Below, one piece after another: positions 1 to 4,575 of a stretch of DNA of 6,277 nt (the first letter of the stretch is position 1; each line of letters begins with the position of its first letter). The DNA comes from Limnoglobus sp. GTDB taxonomy: Bacteria; Planctomycetota; Planctomycetia; Gemmatales; Gemmataceae. The position numbers and the translations under genes are program-made. The stretch is taken from positions 1 to 6,277 of the forward strand of contig JANXNT010000391.1 in NCBI GenBank assembly GCA_025353985.1, written 5' to 3'. The notes under the pieces are model-generated. The model worked only from the letters and a program-made list of their open reading frames with translations. It was not told the origin of the DNA and did no database searches.

Positions 1-962
1 CGCTCGAATCCCTGACGCTCGTAAACGCCGCCGTGGACGTTCGCCGAACGCGGCGCGAACTCACCGCCGAAGAACTTCGGTTGTTGCTCGTTGGTACGCG
101 GGCAAGCCAAAGCACGTTTCGCGGGCTGACGGGTTCGGATCGGTACTTCCTGTATCTGGCCGCCGCTGGCACGGGCTTCCGTGCGAACGCTCTGGCGAAC
201 CTCACGCCTGCCGTGTTCGACCTCGATGCCGAAACGCCAACCGTGACGTTGGCGGCCCGCTTCAACAAGTCGCGAAAGCTGAAGGTGCAACCGTTGCCCG
301 TAGACGTGGCGATTGCTCTACGCGACTTCGTCGCCGGGAAGCCCGCCAACGAGCCGCTATGGGGCGAAACGTGGGCGAAAGACCATCGCGGAGCGGAAAT
401 GCTCCGCGCCGATCTCGAAGCCGTAGGCATTCCCTACGTCGTGGAAGGCCCCGATGGACCGGAGTACGCCGACTTTCACGCCTTGCGACACACGTACTTG
501 ACCATGCTGGGACGAAATGGCGTCGATTTACGAACCGCACAAGAACTCGCCGGACATTCGACGCCACTTCTCACCGCTCGCTATTCTCACCGCCGGTTAT
601 ACGATCTCGCCGGGGCCGTGGACAAGCTGCCGAACCTTGTTCCTACTATCTCGCCAGTGGCATCGAACGCATCGGAAATCCCCCTTCGCATGACCGGTAC
701 CGATGGCGATTTCGGCGTAGTGCCGGGCGTAGTGGCTTGTGATTTCGGCGTAGTGCCGGGCGTAGTAACAGGGGACATTGATCGGCATCGAACTGCACTA
801 AAGTACACTTTGGGCATCTTCGATGAAACGAGTGGCGGTTCGGCGGAAAGCCTGGAAATGAAGCAGACCGGCGCTATTTTGCACCGGTCTGCCGTAAATT
901 GCATCAGCGAGGGCGACGGGACTCGAACCCGCAACCTCCGGATCGACAGTCCGGTGCTCTAA
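1..962 (+). CDS. Tyrosine recombinase/integrase, 5' end cut by window edge
   Basis: Site-specific DNA integrase of the lambda/XerC-type tyrosine recombinase family. The frame is open from base 3, so the N-terminal core-binding domain lies outside the window; the GTG at 33 is not the true start. Counting that GTG as residue 1, the catalytic set is complete: Arg50 in TGFRANAL, Lys79 in FNKSRK, His149 and Arg152 in FHALRHT, His175 in AGHS and the nucleophile Tyr184 in ARYSH (codon 582-584). About 125 residues follow Tyr184, far more than the usual few tens. This tail includes a doubled DFGVVPGVV motif, then sequence read through a hairpin, then 17 codons antisense to tRNA-Asp before the TAA at 960-962. 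The position and the convergent orientation next to a tRNA 3' end suggest the integrase of an element inserted in that tRNA, lying mostly to the left. The catalytic assignment is strong. The true C-terminus and present activity are uncertain. Confidence 0.9.
   Translation, partial: LESLTLVNAAVDVRRTRRELTAEELRLLLVGTRASQSTFRGLTGSDRYFLYLAAAGTGFRANALANLTPAVFDLDAETPTVTLAARFNKSRKLKVQPLPVDVAIALRDFVAGKPANEPLWGETWAKDHRGAEMLRADLEAVGIPYVVEGPDGPEYADFHALRHTYLTMLGRNGVDLRTAQELAGHSTPLLTARYSHRRLYDLAGAVDKLPNLVPTISPVASNASEIPLRMTGTDGDFGVVPGVVACDFGVVPGVVTGDIDRHRTALKYTLGIFDETSGGSAESLEMKQTGAILHRSAVNCISEGDGTRTRNLRIDSPVL
708..766 (+). repeat. Direct repeat: two 26-bp copies, four GGCGTAGT octamers
   Basis: Two identical 26-bp copies lie at 708-733 and 741-766, a 33-bp (11-codon) period. 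Each contains two GGCGTAGT octamers, so this octamer occurs at 714, 726, 747 and 759. In frame the repeat encodes DFGVVPGVV twice, in the integrase tail beyond the catalytic tyrosine. The array lies about 140 bp from the tRNA 3' end. By analogy with other integrases it could be a set of arm-type binding sites near the attachment core, but it could also be a plain coding tandem duplication. The repeat is certain; the role is inference. Confidence 0.8.
863..892 (-). terminator. Hairpin downstream of tRNA-Asp, probable terminator
   Basis: Nine perfectly paired bases, GCAGACCGG (863-871) against CCGGTCTGC (884-892), with two further inner pairs across one mismatch and a 6-base loop. Read on the minus strand it starts 15 bases after the tRNA 3' end and is followed by TTCATTTCC, a weak U-tract. 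This fits the end of the tRNA transcript. The integrase frame runs through it on the other strand. Confidence 0.55.
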
Positions 963-981
963 CCAATTGAGCTACGCCCCC
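908..981 (-). tRNA. tRNA-Asp, anticodon GUC
   Basis: A complete 74-nt cloverleaf on the minus strand. The acceptor stem is GGGGGCG paired with CGCCCTC, with one G-U pair. The D-stem is GCTC/GAGC, the anticodon stem CCGGA/TCCGG with loop CTGTCGA giving anticodon GTC, the variable loop has 5 nt, and the T-loop is TTCGAGT. The discriminator base is G, as expected for bacterial tRNA-Asp. The 3' CCA is not encoded: the genome reads CTG after the discriminator, so CCA must be added by nucleotidyltransferase. Its 3' half is antisense to the last codons of the integrase, which suggests the gene is the element's attachment site. Confidence 0.95.
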
Positions 982-996
982 TTAACTTGCTTAGTA

Positions 997-1025
997 TTGA
1001 TACACGTCTGCCGTGCTGAAGGCAA
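997..1025 (-). promoter_or_regulatory. Candidate promoter of tRNA-Asp
   Basis: On the minus strand, TTGCCT (1020-1025) and TATCAA (997-1002) are separated by 17 bases, each matching 4 of 6 positions of the sigma-70 consensus. The -10 box ends 15 bases before the mature tRNA 5' end, a sensible leader length. Found by eye only. Confidence 0.4.
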
Positions 1026-1126
1026 GGCGCGATTCCACTCTTCTTGCGAAACTCGTTGGCTCGTTGCGGTTTCGGAATTCCATAAAACAACCCAAAGACA
1101 ACAATCCCCCTCCGAGGTTCGCGAAC

Positions 1127-2008
1127 ATGGTCTCTCTCGATTTCACGGGCAAGGTCGCGCTCGTTACTGGTGTCGGCGATAACCAGAGTTTCGCGTGGTA
1201 CATCAGCAAGGCGCTGAAGGCGGCGGGGGCCAAGGTCGTGCTGGCGGTTCACCCGCGTATGTACGGCATCGTCGAAAGCTTCCTCACCCGCGATGCGGAT
1301 CGGGAATCGCGTTTGCTACCCGATGGCACGGAGCTAAAAGTCGAGAAGATGTTCGCGTGCGATGCGAGTTACGACACGATGGATCAGGTGCCGGAGAAGG
1401 TTCGCACGGATCGCCGTTACGCGAAGTTTCCCGATTACAGTATCCAAGGGACGGTCGAAGCCGTCGGCAGAGAGTTCGGCGGCATCGACATTCTGATTCA
1501 CTCGATCGCCTTCAGCCGGGAGATCACGAAGCCGATCATCGAGACGACCCGCGAAGCGTACAGCGAAGCGTTGGGCATTAGTAGCTATTCGCTGATTAGC
1601 CTGGTTCGCTACGCGGCTCCGTTCATGGCGAATCGGCCGGGCGGCGCGAGCGTTGTCGGGCTGACGTACATCGGCGGCGACCGGGTGATTCCGCACTACG
1701 GCGGCGGCATGAGCACGGCGAAGGGGGCACTCCAACTCGATGCGAAGCAGTTATCGTGGTTCGTGGGCGACCGGAACATTCGCGTGAACTTAATCTCGGC
1801 GGGGCCGTACGCGAGTCGGGCGGCGCGTGCGATTAATCCGGATTTCGACAAGCTGATCGAACATGCTGCTTCGCACTCGCCGTTGCGTCGGCCGATCGGC
1901 CCCGAGGAAGTCGCGAACAGCACACTCTACTTGTGCAGCCCACTGGCGAGCGCCGTTACGGGGCAAGTTCTGTACGTGGATTGCGGTTACAACGTGATGG
2001 CGACATGA
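1127..2008 (+). CDS. fabI: Enoyl-[acyl-carrier-protein] reductase [NADH], plant/chlamydia-type FabI
   Basis: Last reductive step of each type II fatty-acid elongation cycle: NADH-dependent reduction of trans-2-enoyl-ACP to acyl-ACP in the cytoplasm. The 293-residue product is a short-chain dehydrogenase-fold protein. DFTGKVALVTGVG at residues 5-17 is the dinucleotide-binding start, and IDILIHSIA is at 120-128. The active-site region is TYIGGDRVIPHYGGGMSTAK, with Tyr181, Tyr191 and Lys199. The catalytic Tyr and Lys are separated by seven residues and carry the YGGGMS signature, as in plant and apicomplexan enzymes rather than E. coli FabI. An extra segment around residues 52-107 (LLPDGTELK, RRYAKFPDYSIQ) accounts for the greater length compared with about 262 residues in E. 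coli. The C-terminus SPLASAVTGQVLYVDCGYN is typical. The ATG at 1127 is preceded by GAGG (1114-1117) and fits the family's N-terminus; an in-frame GTG at 1013 is not needed. Apparently monocistronic. Confidence 0.95.
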   Translation: MVSLDFTGKVALVTGVGDNQSFAWYISKALKAAGAKVVLAVHPRMYGIVESFLTRDADRESRLLPDGTELKVEKMFACDASYDTMDQVPEKVRTDRRYAKFPDYSIQGTVEAVGREFGGIDILIHSIAFSREITKPIIETTREAYSEALGISSYSLISLVRYAAPFMANRPGGASVVGLTYIGGDRVIPHYGGGMSTAKGALQLDAKQLSWFVGDRNIRVNLISAGPYASRAARAINPDFDKLIEHAASHSPLRRPIGPEEVANSTLYLCSPLASAVTGQVLYVDCGYNVMAT

Positions 2009-2012
2009 TTTG

Positions 2013-2046
2013 AAAAGCCCCTGCACGATCGTGCAGGGGCTTTTTT
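2013..2046. terminator. Bidirectional intrinsic terminator between fabI and FKBP operon
   Basis: A perfect 10-bp GC-rich stem, GCCCCTGCAC (2017-2026) against GTGCAGGGGC (2031-2040), with loop GATC. It is flanked by AAAA on the left and TTTTTT (2041-2046) on the right, so it has a U-tract on both strands. It starts 4 bases after the fabI stop and ends just before the stop of the converging FKBP gene, so one element can terminate both transcripts. Confidence 0.92.
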
Positions 2047-2048
2047 GG

Positions 2049-2411
2049 TTACTTCACTTCGAGTAATTGCACTTCGAAAATCAGCGTGGCGTTCGGTGGG
2101 ATGGTGCCGGGGATGCCGCGAACCCCGTATGCGAGTTCGCCGGGGATCGAGAGGCGGCGAGTGCCGCCGACTTTCATTCCGGGGATGCCGTCCTGCCAGC
2201 CTTTGATCACGCCCGTTAGCGGGAATTCGATCGGCGTGCCACGGGTGACGCTGCTATCGAAGACCTTGCCGTCGGTCGTCCAGCCGGTGTAGTGGACCTT
2301 CACGCGGCCACCCGGCTTGATCTCGGTACCCGTGCCAACGGTCGAATCCCATACCTTGAGACCGCCGCCGATGTCTTTCCATTCGGGGGCATCGAGCTTT
2401 GGAAAATTCAT
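2049..2411 (-). CDS. FKBP-type peptidyl-prolyl cis-trans isomerase, cytosolic
   Basis: Proline-isomerase folding helper of the FKBP family, 120 residues, with no signal peptide or membrane segment, so probably cytosolic. One FKBP domain fills residues 17-120. VHYTGWTTDGKVFDSS holds Tyr41, Phe51 and Asp52; IKGWQ holds Trp72; ELAYG holds Tyr95. These match FKBP12 pocket residues Tyr26, Phe36, Asp37, Trp59 and Tyr82. The FKBP12 His87 position is Ile100, which is common in bacterial members. The first 23 residues carry a LDAPEWK...GLKVWD leader shared with the two neighbours. The ATG is preceded by AGGAG (2418-2422) at 6 bases. It is third and last in a minus-strand operon, 57 bp after the secreted paralogue. 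Its substrate is unknown. Confidence 0.93.
   Translation of the reverse strand: MNFPKLDAPEWKDIGGGLKVWDSTVGTGTEIKPGGRVKVHYTGWTTDGKVFDSSVTRGTPIEFPLTGVIKGWQDGIPGMKVGGTRRLSIPGELAYGVRGIPGTIPPNATLIFEVQLLEVK
2242..2296. repeat. 55-bp near-identical block shared by two FKBP genes (copy 1)
   Basis: This block differs from positions 2665-2719 at only two of 55 bases; its last 29 bases (2268-2296 against 2691-2719) are identical. It encodes the HYTGWTTDGK-FDSSVTR active-site segment of the cytosolic FKBP. The match is higher than in the rest of the two genes, which suggests recent duplication or gene conversion. Confidence 0.85.
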
Positions 2412-2461
2412 GCGAAACTCCTGCGATTGAAGAGGGCGATAAAAGCTATCAGCTGTCAGCC

Positions 2462-2478
2462 GGAAAAGTTACTTTTCC
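2462..2478. repeat. Inverted repeat centred on a stop codon
   Basis: A perfect 7-bp inverted repeat, GGAAAAG (2462-2468) against CTTTTCC (2472-2478), with a 3-base centre that is exactly the TAA stop codon (minus strand) of the secreted FKBP. It could form a small hairpin at the boundary between the second and third operon genes. There is no following U-tract, so it is not a standard terminator. Confidence 0.6.
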
Positions 2479-2936
2479 ACGGAGATCAATTCGATTTCGA
2501 ACACGAGTGTCGCTTTGGCGGGGATCTTCGGTGGCGAACCGCGTTCGCCGTAGGCGAGTTCGTATGGGAGAATCATGCGGCGTTTGCCACCGGGCTTCAT
2601 GCCGGGAACGCCGAGTTGCCAGCCTTTGATGAGCCTGCCGAGTGGGAAGGTCGCCGGTTCGCCGCGGGTGACGCTGCTATCGAAAATCTTGCCGTCGGTC
2701 GTCCAGCCGGTGTAGTGGATCGTAACGGTCGCGTCCGCCTTGGCGGCTTCGCCTTTGCCTTCGACGGCATCCCAGGTCTTCATTCCTTCGACGCCTTCGA
2801 CTTTGAAATCTTTCCACTCTTTCGCGTCGAGGGCGGGCATCTTCGGCTCTTTCTTCTCCTCGGAATACGTCGCGTTCGCCAGTGCGAATGCAGTGGTCAG
2901 AGCCAGAAACGCGATACGAATCGGATTCGTCATCAT
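2469..2936 (-). CDS. FKBP-type peptidyl-prolyl cis-trans isomerase, secreted
   Basis: Second FKBP of the operon, 155 residues. The N-terminus, with Arg7 followed by IAFLALTTAFALANA, is a Sec signal peptide. A likely cleavage follows ANA at about residue 22, placing the enzyme in the periplasm. No lipobox cysteine is seen. After a charged linker (SEEKKEPK) come the shared LDAKEWKDF leader and an FKBP domain over about residues 53-155: IHYTGWTTDGKIFDSS with Tyr75, Phe85 and Asp86, IKGWQ with Trp106, ELAYG with Tyr129. The FKBP12 His87 position is Ser134. Two adjacent ATG codons could start it. AGGAG (2942-2946) is 5 bases from the first and 8 from the second, so the start may be 2933. It lies 31 bp after the anchored paralogue. 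Client proteins are unknown. Confidence 0.93.
   Translation of the reverse strand: MMTNPIRIAFLALTTAFALANATYSEEKKEPKMPALDAKEWKDFKVEGVEGMKTWDAVEGKGEAAKADATVTIHYTGWTTDGKIFDSSVTRGEPATFPLGRLIKGWQLGVPGMKPGGKRRMILPYELAYGERGSPPKIPAKATLVFEIELISVEK
2665..2719. repeat. 55-bp near-identical block shared by two FKBP genes (copy 2)
   Basis: Partner of 2242-2296, in the secreted FKBP gene, with two mismatches. A shorter 21-base identical stretch (2703-2723) also recurs in the anchored FKBP gene at 3202-3222, covering the same HYTGW codons. Confidence 0.85.
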
Positions 2937-2967
2937 CGATACTCCTCATAAAGGGGAAACGGTTTGG

Positions 2968-3525
2968 TTAGTTGAACTCGATCAGTTTGACTTCGAACAC
3001 GAGCGTGGCTCCGCCAGGGATTTTTGGCGGCGAACCTCTTTCGCCATAACCGAGTTCGGGTGGTACGAGCAGGCGACGAACGCCGCCGGGCTTCATACCG
3101 GGAATGCCGATCTGCCACGCTTTAATGAGGTTGCCGAGCGGGAAGTTCGCCGGTGGATCGCCCCTTTGCACGGTCGAATCGAAAATGCCGCCGGTGGGCA
3201 GCCAGCCGGTGTAGTGGATCGTGACGGTCGAACCCGCCGGAGCCACATCGCCGTTCCCTTCGACGACATCCCATATTTTCAGGCCGTTTTCACCAAATGG
3301 CTTCCACTCGGGGGCATCGATCGGCGGAACTTTCAACGTAGTGCCGTCCGCATTGAAATCCGATGTCTGACTCGGTTTAATTGGCGTCGGCGGGACCGGG
3401 CCGCCTTTGCTTTTGGGCGCGACGGTAGATTCGCTCTTCAGACCGATAAGCAACCCGATCAGCACGATGATCGAAGCAATCGCCAGCCCCGGAATGAGCA
3501 CTTTTTGGATCTGCGACTTTTCCAT
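2968..3525 (-). CDS. FKBP-type peptidyl-prolyl cis-trans isomerase, membrane-anchored
   Basis: First gene of the FKBP operon, 185 residues. A hydrophobic helix at about residues 9-29 (VLIPGLAIASIIVLIGLLIG), with Lys3 and Lys8 before it and no good cleavage site, suggests an uncleaved N-terminal anchor with the domain outside the cytoplasm. A Pro/Lys-rich linker (about 35-55) leads to the shared IDAPEWKPF leader and an FKBP domain over about residues 82-185: IHYTGWLPTGGIFDST with Tyr106, Phe115 and Asp116, IKAWQ with Trp137, ELGYG with Tyr160. The FKBP12 His87 position is Ser165. The ATG at 3525 is preceded by GGAG at 9 bases; a TTG one codon upstream is possible but less likely. The role is probably folding or quality control of exported proteins near the membrane; substrates are unknown. 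Confidence 0.93.
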   Translation of the reverse strand: MEKSQIQKVLIPGLAIASIIVLIGLLIGLKSESTVAPKSKGGPVPPTPIKPSQTSDFNADGTTLKVPPIDAPEWKPFGENGLKIWDVVEGNGDVAPAGSTVTIHYTGWLPTGGIFDSTVQRGDPPANFPLGNLIKAWQIGIPGMKPGGVRRLLVPPELGYGERGSPPKIPGGATLVFEVKLIEFN

Positions 3526-3567
3526 CAACGCGAACTCCGTGCGAAATCGACGAACGCCATTCGCGAC

Positions 3568-3595
3568 ATTGTAGGCACGACCGCCTCGTTGTCCG
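3568..3595 (-). promoter_or_regulatory. Candidate promoter of the FKBP operon
   Basis: On the minus strand, CGGACA (3590-3595) and TACAAT (3568-3573) are separated by 16 bases and match the sigma-70 consensus at 4 and 5 of 6 positions. The -10 box lies 42 bases before the ATG of the first FKBP gene, in the 126-bp gap shared with the divergent zinc-ribbon gene. Found by eye only. Confidence 0.4.
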
Positions 3596-3598
3596 CAT

Positions 3599-3616
3599 GG
3601 GTGGTTGTCGCCACCC
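3599..3616. repeat. Inverted repeat in the divergent promoter region
   Basis: GGGTGG (3599-3604) and CCACCC (3611-3616) form a perfect 6-bp dyad around TTGTCG. It sits between the two candidate divergent promoters and touches the rightward -35 area, so it could be a regulator-binding site. It is short enough to be chance in GC-rich DNA. Confidence 0.35.
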
Positions 3617-3643
3617 TGATTTGCATGGCGGGCCGCCTATACT
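3616..3643 (+). promoter_or_regulatory. Candidate promoter of the zinc-ribbon gene, near-leaderless
   Basis: TATACT (3638-3643) matches the -10 consensus at 5 of 6 positions. The best -35 at 16 bases is the poor CTGATT (3616-3621). Transcription would begin around 3650, at or next to the ATG at 3652, giving an mRNA with almost no leader. Only a GAAG (3644-3647) lies upstream, and it would not be transcribed from this promoter. Confidence 0.4.
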
Positions 3644-3651
3644 GAAGATCT

Positions 3652-4437
3652 ATGCCAATATCGATCCGCTGCCCGAAATGCCGCGAACTGCTCGACGTTC
3701 CCGACGACTTCCTCGGTCGCGAAGTGCGTTGCGCGTCGTGCCAACAGATTTTCACGGCCGCTGCGAACGCCGACGACGGGATTCCCGTCATGCGGCCCAC
3801 ACGCAAGCCAGCGCGTTCGCCCGAATACGGTGACGACGACCAACCGATTCGAGCGCGCAACAAAAGAGGAAACCGGTTGATACTGTGGTTGCTCCTCGGC
3901 GGCGCGGGGTTATCGATGTGCCTCTGTTGCGGTGGCGGGGCCGTGTTTATCGGCAAAATGATGTCGCCAGACTTCGTGCCGTACGTCTCGCCCGATGGCC
4001 GCTTTTCGACTGAGTTTCCCGGCGATACGCAAAAATCGAAACGCAACACCGGGCGTGCGGCCGAGTCGGCCCAATCGATCGAAAGCACGCGAACGATCTT
4101 TCAGGAAACGTACTTCGTGTACTACGTCGAACTGTCCGATGCGGACCGCAAGAAGCCTGCGGAGAAAGTCGCAGAAGAGTTCGCGAGCGGGCTGATCGAT
4201 ATGTCCCAGAATGGCCGCGAACATTCCGCACGCACGAAAATCGCCTATCAGGGCTACGATGCAATTGACCTGTCGATCGCGCTGACCGATGGCAAATTCA
4301 CGGTCGCACGAGTGATCGTAACCAAGGACCGCGCCTACGTCGTCGGCGTCACCGGACCGGGCGAACCCGGCGGCGCACCATGGGTCGAGAACTACCTGGA
4401 GAGGTTCCAGATTCTGGAACCCGAAGCGAAGAAGTGA
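3652..4437 (+). CDS. Zinc-ribbon, single-pass membrane protein of unknown function
   Basis: A 261-residue protein of a layout common in planctomycetes; no specific function is recognised. Residues 1-34 form an MJ0042-like zinc ribbon, CPKC (7-10) and CASC (27-30), with the usual LDVPDDFLGREVRC between them. A charged, disordered linker (about 40-74) ends in RARNKRGNR. A hydrophobic helix spans about 76-100 and contains a Cys cluster (Cys90, Cys92, Cys93) followed by GGG. The basic residues before the helix predict the zinc ribbon inside and the C-terminal domain (about 105-261) outside. That domain starts YVSPDGRFSTEFPG and ends GGAPWVENYLERFQIL, resembling small extracytoplasmic domains predicted in planctomycete proteins. 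It is divergent to the FKBP operon and upstream of the glycosyltransferase. The start is the first ATG, and the zinc ribbon begins at once. Confidence 0.85.
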   Translation: MPISIRCPKCRELLDVPDDFLGREVRCASCQQIFTAAANADDGIPVMRPTRKPARSPEYGDDDQPIRARNKRGNRLILWLLLGGAGLSMCLCCGGGAVFIGKMMSPDFVPYVSPDGRFSTEFPGDTQKSKRNTGRAAESAQSIESTRTIFQETYFVYYVELSDADRKKPAEKVAEEFASGLIDMSQNGREHSARTKIAYQGYDAIDLSIALTDGKFTVARVIVTKDRAYVVGVTGPGEPGGAPWVENYLERFQILEPEAKK

Positions 4438-4473
4438 GACGTGTTTTTGTGCGAAATACTTACGCACTTCCAA

Positions 4474-4503
4474 TTGACGGCGATTCTGTCGGCGTGTTAC
4501 AAA
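4474..4503 (+). promoter_or_regulatory. Candidate promoter of the glycosyltransferase gene
   Basis: TTGACG (4474-4479, 5 of 6) and TACAAA (4498-4503, 4 of 6) are separated by 18 bases, in the gap after the zinc-ribbon gene. If real, it begins transcription near 4510 and rules out the GTG at 4441 as the glycosyltransferase start for that transcript. Found by eye only. Confidence 0.4.
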
Positions 4504-4575
4504 TTGCGGCTGTCAGGATGGCACCCCGAATTGAGTGACCCGATGGGGCGAATTCCCAACCCGATTCGCGAGCGA

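Noticed and set aside
587..934. Minus-strand frame beginning MRVRVPSPS
   Set aside because: Its start is a translated piece of the tRNA, and the rest is the reverse complement of the integrase tail, including the repeat.
1013..1126. 38-codon N-terminal extension of fabI from a GTG
   Set aside because: The FabI family begins with the DFTGKVALVTG strand right after the ATG at 1127. The extension overlaps the tRNA promoter region and has no family-like sequence.
2446..2459. Tandem heptamer CTATCAG-CTGTCAG between FKBP genes
   Set aside because: Only two imperfect copies of seven bases; too short to call a repeat family from this window.
2292..2951. Long plus-strand open frame (219 codons) opposite the FKBP genes
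   Set aside because: It is antisense to two FKBP genes with strong motifs, domains and Shine-Dalgarno sites. Its apparent internal repeats only mirror the FKBP paralogy, and GC-rich codon use keeps the opposite frame open.
2740..3645. Plus-strand open frame of 301 codons
   Set aside because: Antisense to the secreted and anchored FKBP genes and across their promoter region; no family motif or start signal.
4449..4467. Small hairpin GTGCG/CGCAC after the zinc-ribbon gene
   Set aside because: A 5-bp stem with a 9-base loop and no U-tract is too weak for a terminator call.
3910..4473. Minus-strand frame of 187 codons opposite the zinc-ribbon gene
   Set aside because: Shadow of a gene with clear zinc-ribbon, helix and domain layout; no motif of its own.
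4441..4575. N-terminal extension of the glycosyltransferase from the GTG at 4441
   Set aside because: Less GC-rich third positions than its surroundings, no Shine-Dalgarno site, a promoter candidate inside it, and GT2 proteins normally start close to the VSV strand. The ATG at 4543 remains possible.
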